This document shows, piece after piece, positions 1 to 6,032 of a DNA stretch of 11,212 nucleotides; the first letter of the stretch is position 1; each line of letters starts with the position of its first letter. The stretch lies in the NCBI GenBank assembly GCA_964484045.1, contig CAZAEP010000066.1, forward strand, positions 1-11,212, given 5' to 3'. Source of the DNA: J134 sp964484045. GTDB lineage: Bacteria; Pseudomonadota; Alphaproteobacteria; Sphingomonadales; Rhodothalassiaceae. The notes beneath the pieces were generated by a model. The model saw only the letters and a program-made list of their open reading frames with translations. It did not search any database and was not told where the DNA came from. The position numbers and the translations under genes were made by a program.

Positions 1-1482
1 AATCCCGAGGCGCGGGTGTGCGTGAAGCTCGTCTCCGCCGCCGGCATCGGCACCATCGCCGCCGGCGTCGCCAAGGCGCATGCCGACGTGATCCTGGTCT
101 CGGGGCATTCCGGCGGCACCGGCGCGAGTCCCCTGAGCTCGATCAAATACGCCGGCACGCCGTGGGAGATCGGGCTTGCCGAGGTCAATCAGGTGCTCAC
201 CCTCAACCGTCTGCGCCACCGCGTGCGCCTGCGCGTCGACGGCGGCATCAAGACCGGACGCGACGTTGTCATCGCCGCTCTTCTCGGCGCCGAGGAATTC
301 GGCATCGGCACCGCGGCGCTCGTCGCCATGGGCTGCCTCATGGTGCGGCAATGCCATTCCAACACCTGCCCCGTGGGCATCTGCACGCAGGACGAACGGC
401 TGCGCGAGAAATTCGCCGGCAGCCCGGAGAAGGTGATCAATCTCATGACCTTCATCGCCGAGGAGGTGCGCGAGATCCTCGCCACCCTCGGCGCCCGCAC
501 GCTCGACGAGATCGTCGGCCGCACCGATCTCCTGAAACAGGTGAGCCGGGGCGACGCGCGCCTCGACGATCTCGATCTCAACCCCATTCTGGTGCAGGTC
601 GACGCCGAGGACGCGGAGCGGATCTGCAACATCGTCGGCCGCAACGAGGTCCCCGACAGCCTCGATGCGCGCATGCTCGAGGACGCGAAACCGGTCTTCG
701 CGCGCGGCGAGAAGATGCAGCTCTCCTACGCCGTGCGCAACATCCACCGCGCCGTGGGCACCCGCTTTTCCGCCCATATCGTGCGCCGCTTCGGCCCCGA
801 AGGGCTGGCACCGGGGCATGTCACGGTGCAGCTCAAGGGCTCGGCCGGGCAGTCGCTCGGAGCCTTCGCTGTGCGCGGTCTCAAGCTCGTCGTCTTCGGT
901 GATGCCAACGACTATGTCGGCAAGGGGCTTTCGGGCGGCACCATCGTCGTGCGGCCGCCGGCGCGCTCGCCGCTGATGCCGCACACGGCGCAGAACACGA
1001 TCATCGGCAACACCGTGCTCTACGGTGCCACCGCGGGCGCGCTCTACGCCGCAGGACAGGCGGGCGAGCGCTTCGCGGTGCGCAATTCCGGCGCCGATGT
1101 CGTGGTCGAGGGCTGCGGCGCAAACGGCTGCGAGTACATGACCGGCGGCACCGCCGTCATTCTGGGACCGGTGGGGGACAATTTCGCCGCCGGGATGACC
1201 GGCGGCATGGCCTTCGTCCATGATCCCGCCGGCGACTTCGAGACCCATCTGAACACCGACAGCGTGATCGCCGTGCGCATCCGCTCCGCCCATTGGGCAG
1301 GCGAACTGCGGCGCCTGATCGAGGCGCATGTGGCGGAAACCGACAGCCCGCACGCGGCACAGCTCCTTGCGCACTGGAACGAGACTCTCGAGCGCATGTG
1401 GCAGGTGGTCCCCAGGGAGATGCTCTCGCGGCTCGCCCACCCGCTCGACGATGCCGAGACCGAGGCCCGCGAACGCGCCTGA
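1..1482 (+). CDS. gltB: Glutamate synthase large (alpha) subunit, C-terminal part (5' end outside window)
   Basis: This is the last 493 codons of GltB, which makes glutamate from 2-oxoglutarate and glutamine-derived ammonia in the cytoplasm. The full protein is about 1,500 residues, so roughly the first two thirds lie upstream; the frame is open from base 1 and the GTG at 16 is internal. Visible first is the end of the FMN-binding synthase barrel (SGHSGGTGASPLSSIKYAG, then VDGGIKTGRDV). The 3Fe-4S ligands follow as Cys-x5-Cys-x4-Cys, with codons at 334, 352 and 367, the spacing known from Azospirillum and E. coli GltB. From about base 790 the glycine-rich GXGXG beta-helix domain begins (GLSGGTIVV, GNTVLYGATAG, YMTGGTAVILG). 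The TGA stop is at 1480-1482. The next gene is convergent, so the small subunit gltD is not immediately downstream; it may lie upstream or elsewhere. Whether the electron donor is NADPH cannot be read from this part. Identity is secure. Confidence 0.97.
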   Translation, partial: NPEARVCVKLVSAAGIGTIAAGVAKAHADVILVSGHSGGTGASPLSSIKYAGTPWEIGLAEVNQVLTLNRLRHRVRLRVDGGIKTGRDVVIAALLGAEEFGIGTAALVAMGCLMVRQCHSNTCPVGICTQDERLREKFAGSPEKVINLMTFIAEEVREILATLGARTLDEIVGRTDLLKQVSRGDARLDDLDLNPILVQVDAEDAERICNIVGRNEVPDSLDARMLEDAKPVFARGEKMQLSYAVRNIHRAVGTRFSAHIVRRFGPEGLAPGHVTVQLKGSAGQSLGAFAVRGLKLVVFGDANDYVGKGLSGGTIVVRPPARSPLMPHTAQNTIIGNTVLYGATAGALYAAGQAGERFAVRNSGADVVVEGCGANGCEYMTGGTAVILGPVGDNFAAGMTGGMAFVHDPAGDFETHLNTDSVIAVRIRSAHWAGELRRLIEAHVAETDSPHAAQLLAHWNETLERMWQVVPREMLSRLAHPLDDAETEARERA

Positions 1483-1525
1483 CCCGCGATCGATCGGGAC
1501 CGTGCGCGCCTGCCGCGGCGCGGAG

Positions 1526-2018
1526 CCGCCGGTCACGCCGGCGGGTGACGACGGGGGATGTGTCGGGTTGCGATAGAGCCGTGAAAAGGTCCGTCATTCG
1601 CCGGCTTGGCCGGCGAATCCATGGTCGCGCCGGGCGCCCTGCCCGCCGGTGGACCCGCCGGTCACGCCGGCGGGTGACGACGGGGGATGTGTCGGGTTGC
1701 GGCAGAGCCGCGAAAAGGTCCGTCATTCGCCGCCTTGAGCGGCGAATCCATGGTCGTGCCGGGCGCCCTGCCCGCCGGTGGACCCGCCGGTCACGCCGGC
1801 GGGTGACGACGGNNNNNNNNNNNNNNNNNNNNNNNNNNNNNNNNNNNNNNNNNNNNNNNNNNNNNNNNNNNNNNNNNNNNNNNNNNNNNNNNNNNNNNNN
1901 NNNNNNNNNNNNAGAGCCGTGAAAAGGTCCGTCATTCGCCGCCTTGAGCGGCGAATCCATGGTCGCGCCGGGCGCCCTGTCCGCCGGTGGACCCGCCGGT
2001 CACGCCGGCGGGTGACGA
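1526..2018. repeat. Tandem 129-bp BIME-like array of paired REP-type palindromes
   Basis: The 129-bp unit starts CCGTCATTCG at 1591 and again at 1720; a third copy starts at 1929 beyond the N run, and a partial copy (second palindrome plus spacer) begins at 1526. Each unit holds two hairpins. Hairpin A has ATTCGCC..GGCGAAT arms around a TTG-containing loop (1596-1618, 1725-1747, 1934-1956). Hairpin B has CCCGCCGG/CCGGCGGG arms around TCACG (1654-1674, 1783-1803, 1992-2012; a shorter version at 1526-1544). B looks like A in inverted orientation, since TGGA precedes its left arm and TGACG follows its right arm, mirroring CGTCA and TCCA around A. That makes each unit a BIME-like pair. A shared non-palindromic spacer of about 36 bp (GGGATGTGTCGGGTTGCG and following) separates units. 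Copies 1 and 2 differ at 4 of the 93 positions that can be compared. The array lies between two convergent genes, a usual place for REP elements. No REP-associated transposase is visible here. Confidence 0.9.
1813..1912. other. Assembly gap (exactly 100 Ns) inside the repeat array
   Basis: One hundred consecutive Ns interrupt the 129-bp array. The sequence breaks off after GACGACGG and resumes at AGAGCCGTG. In the intact neighbouring units these two points are exactly 20 bases apart. The N run is therefore a placeholder rather than a measured distance, and the real missing length is probably 20 bases plus a whole number of 129-bp units. No gene content can be inferred inside it. Confidence 0.95.
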
Positions 2019-2112
2019 AGGAGGGGCCGGCGGGTGACGAAAGAACGGAGTCGAGGGGTGACGGAGGAGGGCGGGGGGCGGAAGGGACGCGCGATGGACG
2101 CGAGCCTCGGGA
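2019..2112. other. Degenerate edge of the repeat array; no gene seen
   Basis: After the last good unit, the right arm of hairpin B recurs once as GCCGGCGGGTGACGA at 2026-2040, repeating 2004-2018. A weaker trace, GGGTGACGGAGG, lies around 2055-2066. The stretch is purine-rich on the plus strand and leads straight to the stop codon of the DUF885 gene. I see no credible reading frame, RNA gene or T-tailed terminator in it. Confidence 0.6.
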
Positions 2113-3858
2113 TCACGGCGCGCCGGCGCGGGCGATATAGGCGTCGATGCGGCGTTCGAGGACGGGCAGCGGCAGCGAACCGTTCTCGAGCACGGCGTCA
2201 TGAAAGGCCCGGATGTCGAAGCGCGATCCGAGGACCTTTTCGGCCTTGGCCCGAAGCTCGCGAATCCGGATCTCGCCGATCTTGTAGCCGAGGGCCTGGC
2301 CGGGCCAGGAAATATAGCGGTCGATTTCGGTTGCGACATTGTGCGCGCTCAAGGCCGTATTGTTCTTCAGGAAGGCGATCGCCTCGTCCCGCGTCCAGCC
2401 CATGGCGTGGATGCCGGTATCGACGACGAGGCGCGCCGCGCGCCACATCTCGTAGCTCAGGCGGCCGAATTCCTCATAGGGCGTCCCGTAGATCCCCATC
2501 TCCGCGCCGAGCCGCTCGCTGTAGAGCCCCCAGCCCTCGCCGAAGGCGACGACATAGAGCGCTTTCCTGAATTCCGGGACACCTTCGATCTCGTCGGCGA
2601 GCGCCACCTGCAGATGATGCCCCGGCACCGCTTCATGGAGCGTGAGCGCCGGCAGCGCATAGAGCGGCCGCTTGTCGAGCGCGTAGGTGTTGACCATGTA
2701 AAGCCCGCCGCGCACGCCCGGGATCGCCGGCCAGTAGCGCCCGGTGGTGTAATTGGGGGCGATCTCCGGCGGCACCGCGCGCACGCCATAAGGCATGCGC
2801 GGCAGCTTGCCGAAGAAGGCCGGGAGCCTGCCGTCGATGGTCTTGGCGATCCACGCCGCGCGGCGCAGCAGCTCCTCGGGCGTCCTGGCGTAAAAACGCG
2901 GGTCGCGACGCAGGAAGGCGAGGAATTCGGCGAAGCTGCCCGCAAAACCGGTCTTCCCGATCACCGCCTCCATCTCGGCCCGGATACGCGCGACCTCGTG
3001 CCGACCCAGGATGTGGATGGACTCGGCGTCGAGATCGAGAGTGGTGAAGCGGCGGATGCGCATGTGGTAGAAGGCCGCGCCGTCGGGCAGGTCGCCGGCG
3101 CCGATGCTCGACCGTGCCGCGGGCATGTAGTCCCCGGTGAAGAAGCGATAAAGCCGCCGGTAGGCGGGCAGCACGCTCTCCTTCAGAATGCGCCTTCCTT
3201 CGGTAAGAATCCGGGACCGCGCCACCTCCGGAACGGATGCCGGCATGTTGCGAAACGGCCCGAAGAAGGGGCTTTGCTCCGGTTCGTCTACGGCGAGCGC
3301 GGCGAAGGTCGGCGCAACGCCCGGGAGGATCGCCCGCGGCATGGTGAAGCCCTCGCGCATGCCGAGGCGCATATTGGCGATGTTCTGGTCGAGATAGCGC
3401 GGAAGCGCGGCGAGCCGCCGGAGATAGATCTCATAGTCGGCGGCATTGCGGAAGCGCATCGCCTCGATGACGAACACGGGCTCGGTATGAAAGCCCGAAT
3501 CGGAGAGGAAGGGAATGCGCCAGGTGCGGAAACGCGCCTCGGCGATGCGCCCGTCGAGATCGAAGGCGAAAAGATCGGCGTTCAGACGGTCCGCCTCGTC
3601 GAGCGCCGTGCGCGGGATCGCGTCGAGACGCGCGCGAAACGCCGCGAGCGCCTTGAGCCGTGCCGCCTGCGCCTCGGCCGAGACGTCGGGCAGGCGATCG
3701 TCGTGATCATGGATGCCGCGCATGCTTGCGGCAAGCGGATCGGTGGCCATCCGCCACTGCCACTCCTCGGCAAAGAGGGCGTGGAGATCGTCCACCGGAC
3801 CGGCATGGGCCGCAAGGCTGCCGATCGAGATGAAGAGGATTGCCAGAACCGACCGCAT
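2113..3858 (-). CDS. Exported DUF885 family protein, putative zinc metallopeptidase
   Basis: This 581-residue protein belongs to the DUF885 family, which is widespread and mostly uncharacterised. Residues 1-19 look like a Sec signal peptide: M-R, a hydrophobic core, then cleavage after AHA, so the mature protein is probably periplasmic. The zinc-site motif HEAVPGHHLQ starts at residue 408, with His408, Glu409, His414 and His415. It is followed by EGWGLYSE at 441-448 and the family signatures YEMWRAARLVVDTGIHAMGW and ISWPGQALGYKIGE. By analogy to gluzincin-type peptidases, the HE pair would bind zinc and activate water and a downstream Glu would complete the site; substrates are unknown. Length is usual for the family. 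I chose the ATG at 3858 because GGGAG lies six bases upstream and the signal peptide starts there; the frame's earlier start at 3885 is a TTG. The 136-aa gene upstream ends 61 bp away on the same strand, so co-transcription is possible. Confidence 0.9.
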   Translation of the reverse strand: MRSVLAILFISIGSLAAHAGPVDDLHALFAEEWQWRMATDPLAASMRGIHDHDDRLPDVSAEAQAARLKALAAFRARLDAIPRTALDEADRLNADLFAFDLDGRIAEARFRTWRIPFLSDSGFHTEPVFVIEAMRFRNAADYEIYLRRLAALPRYLDQNIANMRLGMREGFTMPRAILPGVAPTFAALAVDEPEQSPFFGPFRNMPASVPEVARSRILTEGRRILKESVLPAYRRLYRFFTGDYMPAARSSIGAGDLPDGAAFYHMRIRRFTTLDLDAESIHILGRHEVARIRAEMEAVIGKTGFAGSFAEFLAFLRRDPRFYARTPEELLRRAAWIAKTIDGRLPAFFGKLPRMPYGVRAVPPEIAPNYTTGRYWPAIPGVRGGLYMVNTYALDKRPLYALPALTLHEAVPGHHLQVALADEIEGVPEFRKALYVVAFGEGWGLYSERLGAEMGIYGTPYEEFGRLSYEMWRAARLVVDTGIHAMGWTRDEAIAFLKNNTALSAHNVATEIDRYISWPGQALGYKIGEIRIRELRAKAEKVLGSRFDIRAFHDAVLENGSLPLPVLERRIDAYIARAGAP

Positions 3859-3919
3859 CGCCCGCTCCCGTCTTTTCCGCACCAAGCCTGTCGAGAAGAC
3901 GCGAGAAGCGGGCGGCAGG

Positions 3920-4330
3920 TCAAGCGGCGTCGGCGTCGCCCACCGGCATCAGCCCTTCATTCTCGTCCGAGGCCCCGCCCCCGGCGGAGGCGGCGCCGGC
4001 AGGAGCGACGTCCTGACCGTCATGATAGGCGGCCGAGACACCGGTGGCGAAGGCGATGAACATGTCGGCGGCATGCTGCGCCTCGGCATCGCTCATGGCG
4101 CGCGTCGTGGCCTCGAGACGCATCTCGTCACCGTCGGGCTCGCGCGCGGTGACGACCTCCTTCAGCTCGAAGAATTGCGTCGCCAGCGGCGGCGTCAGAT
4201 CCGCTTCGGGATCGATATGCATGATCTGCCGCTTGAAGGCGTTGCAGAGCCGCTCCTGAATCGACCCCGTCTCGCGGACCATGATGGTGAGCCCCAACAG
4301 GCATTTCTCGTAGGCGCGCATGATCGCCAT
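3920..4330 (-). CDS. Hypothetical protein, 136 aa, not recognised
   Basis: I do not recognise the family. The ATG at 4330 is preceded by AGGA about seven bases upstream, and codon third positions are strongly G/C as in neighbouring genes, so I believe it is expressed. Residues 1 to about 105 are mixed-charge with probable helices (MRAYEKCLLGLTIMVRETGS, FKRQIMHIDPEADLTPP, ATQFFELKEVVTAREPDGDE, AEAQHAADMFIAFATGVSAA). The last 30 residues are rich in Ala, Gly and Asp and look disordered. There is no signal peptide, membrane span, or metal or nucleotide motif, so a cytoplasmic location is likely. An ATG nine bases further in (MRAYEK) is an alternative start. It is divergent from the SprA-related gene across a 194-bp gap and lies 61 bp upstream of the DUF885 gene. 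No function is offered. Confidence 0.75.
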   Translation of the reverse strand: MAIMRAYEKCLLGLTIMVRETGSIQERLCNAFKRQIMHIDPEADLTPPLATQFFELKEVVTAREPDGDEMRLEATTRAMSDAEAQHAADMFIAFATGVSAAYHDGQDVAPAGAASAGGGASDENEGLMPVGDADAA

Positions 4331-4524
4331 CGTCTCGTCCTCGTCGCGTTCTGTCCCGCCCCGCCTCCCGCAATTGATGGGACAAGGACCTTAACAAAAA
4401 GCGAAAAGCGGCCGATTTTGCGCCTTTCTCCACCGTTTCCGTCGCTCCGCGCGCCGCCATGGCGCGTGCATGCGGCGCGGCGGCGATCAGGATTTCTTAA
4501 CCGGAGGGCGGCAACATATGCGGC
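4331..4524. promoter_or_regulatory. Divergent intergenic region, probable promoters for both neighbours
   Basis: This 194-bp gap separates two divergent genes, so it should hold a promoter for each. It contains the most A/T-rich patch nearby, CTTAACAAAAAGCGAAAAGC around 4390-4410. Closer to the plus-strand gene is an 8-bp inverted repeat, CGCGCCGC at 4450-4457 with GCGGCGCG at 4472-4479. GGAGGG at 4503-4508 is the only strong ribosome-site-like sequence for the plus-strand gene. I could not find a convincing -35/-10 pair on either strand, so promoter positions are left open. Confidence 0.4.
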
Positions 4525-5175
4525 ATGATCGTCGGCACCGCAGCCGCGCCGACGGCACCGCCGCCAGGCGCCCGGTCCCGGTCGCCGCTCGCCATCGCCG
4601 CGCGGCGCGATGTCGCGCGCGCCCCGACGGCCGCCGGAAGCACCGGCCCCGCACGGGCCGGCGTCTCCCGCCCGGGGAGCCTCGCTCTTCTGGCGCCGGG
4701 CTCGGTGCTCGTCCTGCAGCGGGCGGACGATGCCGATGCCGGGAGCGGACAAGGCGCGCAGGAGGCGCGGCGCGAGACGCCGCCGAACGGCGTGCGCCTG
4801 CCGGGCCAGCTTACCAAGGAGGAACAGGCGCAGGTCGCCGCGCTCAAGGCGCGCGATCGCGAGGTGCGTGCCCATGAGGGAGCGCATCGGGCCGCCGGCG
4901 GCGAGCTTACCGGCCCCCCGCATTTCGAGTTCGAGACCGGCCCCGACGGACGGCAATATGCGGTCGGCGGCGAGGTCTCGATCGACCGCAGCCCGGAACC
5001 CGGCGATCCCGAGGCGACGATCGCCAAGCTCGAACGCGTCATCCGCGCCGCGCTCGCACCCGCCGAGCCCTCGCCGCAGGATCGTGCGGTCGCGGCCCAG
5101 GCCCAGGCCGACCTTCTCCAGGCCCGCGCCGACGCGGCGCGGCAGTCGCGCGAGGAAAAGGCGGGGACGGCATAG
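4525..5175 (+). CDS. SprA-related putative metalloprotease (PF12118-type, CJM1_0395-like)
   Basis: This 216-residue protein carries the SprA-related family core. It runs LTKEEQAQV and LKARDREVRAHEGAHRAAGG (residues 97-126), then an aromatic strand (PHFEFETGPDGRQYAVGGE) and VSID ending at 154. HEGAH at 117-121 fits the HExxH zinc-protease pattern (His117, Glu118, His121), which is why relatives are annotated as putative metalloproteases; I know of no firm biochemical proof. Residues 1-90 are Pro/Ala/Gly-rich and probably disordered. The last 50 residues are an Ala/Arg/Gln-rich likely helix. No signal peptide is evident. The ATG at 4525 is the first start after the in-frame TAA at 4498, but GGAGGG sits 16 bases upstream, further than normal, so the exact start is less certain than the gene. 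The next gene is convergent. Confidence 0.85.
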   Translation: MIVGTAAAPTAPPPGARSRSPLAIAARRDVARAPTAAGSTGPARAGVSRPGSLALLAPGSVLVLQRADDADAGSGQGAQEARRETPPNGVRLPGQLTKEEQAQVAALKARDREVRAHEGAHRAAGGELTGPPHFEFETGPDGRQYAVGGEVSIDRSPEPGDPEATIAKLERVIRAALAPAEPSPQDRAVAAQAQADLLQARADAARQSREEKAGTA

Positions 5176-5206
5176 AGCGCCGCCCCATGCCCGATATGTC
5201 CCCGCG

Positions 5207-5237
5207 ATAAAGAACGGGGCGAGCCAGGCCCGCCCCG
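5207..5237 (-). terminator. Probable Rho-independent terminator for the PuuD-domain operon
   Basis: Read on the minus strand, CGGGGCG (5237-5231) pairs with CGCCCCG (5221-5215) around a nine-base loop and is followed by TTCTTTAT (5214-5207). This is a GC stem with a T-rich tail, 23 bases past the stop codon of the membrane protein gene. A second overlapping inverted repeat, CGAGCCA at 5220-5226 with TGGCTCG at 5240-5246, could compete with it. There is no T tail on the plus strand, so termination of the convergent SprA-related gene here is less clear. Confidence 0.6.
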
Positions 5238-5260
5238 CTTGGCTCGTCCGCGTCCGGACT

Positions 5261-5767
5261 TCAGGCGAAATGGCTCGCCGACAGCATGCCGAAGAACATC
5301 GGGATCGAGAGCAGCGTATTGATGCGCGAGAACATCTTCGCCGTCGCCGCCGCCTTCGGCTTGGCGTCCGCATCGGCCTCGACGAGGCCGAGCGCGACCT
5401 TCTGGTTCGGCCAGATGACGAACCAGACATTGAACCACATGATGATGCCGAACCACATGCCGAAACCCAGCAGCGTCAGGTTGAGACTGCCCTCGCCCGC
5501 GCCGAGCTTCAGCACATCCCAGATATAGCCGTTGAGCCAGGCGAGCCAGAGCCCGAAGACGATCGTCGCCATCGCCCCCCAGCGGAACCAGAACAGCGCC
5601 CTGGGCGCGATGTGCCTGGAGACCGCCGGCTTCTGCTCGTCGGGAATCTCGCCCATCACCGGGACCTGGACGAAATTGAAATACCACAGGAGCCCGATCC
5701 ACATGACGCCCGAAAGCACGTGCAGCCAGCGGACGTAGAAGGCCAAACTGCCGAAATCGACGTCCAT
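5261..5767 (-). CDS. PuuD-type membrane protein (DUF989 / urate oxidase N-terminal domain), stand-alone
   Basis: This 168-residue integral membrane protein matches the N-terminal membrane domain of urate hydroxylase PuuD (Pfam Urate_ox_N, DUF989). The hallmark stretch MWFNVWFVIWPNQKVALG lies at about 110-127. Four hydrophobic spans are visible: about 10-33, 57-80, 95-119 and 149-165. His16, in RWLHVLSGVMWIG near the start of span 1, with His52 and His166, are candidate haem or metal ligands; that is inference. Full PuuD carries a C-terminal cytochrome c domain. Here there is none: no CxxCH motif, and the protein ends after span 4. Urate oxidation should therefore not be assumed. The ATG at 5767 follows GGGGGAG by seven bases. 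The stop of the 50-aa membrane protein lies only four bases upstream, so the two are almost certainly co-transcribed and probably translationally coupled. A hairpin with T tail follows. Confidence 0.85.
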   Translation of the reverse strand: MDVDFGSLAFYVRWLHVLSGVMWIGLLWYFNFVQVPVMGEIPDEQKPAVSRHIAPRALFWFRWGAMATIVFGLWLAWLNGYIWDVLKLGAGEGSLNLTLLGFGMWFGIIMWFNVWFVIWPNQKVALGLVEADADAKPKAAATAKMFSRINTLLSIPMFFGMLSASHFA

Positions 5768-5771
5768 ATCC

Positions 5772-5924
5772 CTACTCCCCCTTCACCTTGTCGGTCATTT
5801 CCTCGACGGCTCCCTGGGCACCGCCGCCATCGCCCGCGATGATCGGTGCGACGAAGAGCACGATCACGGTGAGCACGAGGCCGGCGATCACCGTCATCTG
5901 CAGTGAATCAGTGATCTTCTTCAT
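5772..5924 (-). CDS. Small single-span membrane protein, 50 aa
   Basis: This is a 50-residue protein of unrecognised family. A short polar start (MKKITDSLQ) is followed by a strongly hydrophobic segment at about residues 10-31 (MTVIAGLVLTVIVLFVAPII), then a Gly-rich linker and an acidic/basic tail (EEMTDKVKGE). One membrane span is expected. The frame is open further upstream to an ATG at 6011, but I prefer the ATG at 5924 because GGGAG lies nine bases before it and the extra N-terminal stretch is Ala/Arg/Pro filler. The longer form would also cover the candidate promoter. TAG at 5772-5774 is four bases from the ATG of the PuuD-type gene, pointing to a shared transcript. It may be an accessory subunit or a stabiliser of that membrane protein; this is inferred from the arrangement only. 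Confidence 0.75.
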   Translation of the reverse strand: MKKITDSLQMTVIAGLVLTVIVLFVAPIIAGDGGGAQGAVEEMTDKVKGE

Positions 5925-5983
5925 CTTGGTCTTCTCCCTTGCTTGCCCCGCGCCCGCCGCGCGGGCCGGGGTCTGCGGCGGCA

Positions 5984-6011
5984 AGACTAGCATCTGACGC
6001 CATGGCGTCAA
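5984..6011 (-). promoter_or_regulatory. Candidate promoter of the small-membrane-protein/PuuD-domain operon
   Basis: On the minus strand TTGACG (6011-6006) matches the -35 consensus at five of six positions. Sixteen bases further is TAGTCT (5989-5984), which keeps the T1, A2 and T6 of the -10 consensus. Transcription would start near 5977, giving a leader of about 50 bases before the ATG at 5924. It lies just past the xseA stop, so the operon need not depend on xseA read-through. The -10 match is weak. Confidence 0.4.
5995..6010. promoter_or_regulatory. Perfect 16-bp palindrome, candidate repressor operator
   Basis: TGACGCCATGGCGTCA is a perfect inverted repeat. The symmetry continues to 5991-6014 with one mismatched pair (5994/6011). 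It covers the -35 box and part of the spacer of the candidate minus-strand promoter, where a dimeric repressor would block RNA polymerase. TTGAC..GTCA half-sites occur in operators of TetR-like regulators, but no regulator gene lies in the window, so the binding protein is unknown. Confidence 0.45.
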
Positions 6012-6032
6012 ATGGTCGCATCCCGTTCGGAA

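Noticed and set aside
1526..2018. Possible CRISPR array
   Set aside because: The repeat period is 129 bp with nearly identical units throughout; there are no short repeats separated by unique spacers and no cas genes.
1157..2339. Reading frames through the repeat array and the N run
   Set aside because: They read repeated RRVTTGDVSGC-like peptides caused by 129 being divisible by three, include unknown residues across the gap, and have no ribosome site.
3859..3885. Upstream TTG start for the DUF885 gene
   Set aside because: It would put nine basic residues before the signal peptide, and the ATG at 3858 has its own well-placed GGGAG.
2200..4059. 619-codon open frame on the plus strand antisense to the DUF885 gene
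   Set aside because: It has no recognisable domain and low-complexity His/Arg/Gly-rich content. The minus strand encodes a clear DUF885 protein with signal peptide and zinc motif; the open antisense frame follows from high GC content.
4385..4500. Possible CtrA boxes (TTAAC near 4391 and TTAACC near 4497)
   Set aside because: The CtrA site needs two half-sites seven bases apart; these are over 100 bases apart and neither has a partner.
4195..5702. Two long minus-strand frames covering the SprA-related gene and parts of its neighbours
   Set aside because: They overlap better-supported genes in both directions, are Arg/Ala-rich and show no conserved motif.
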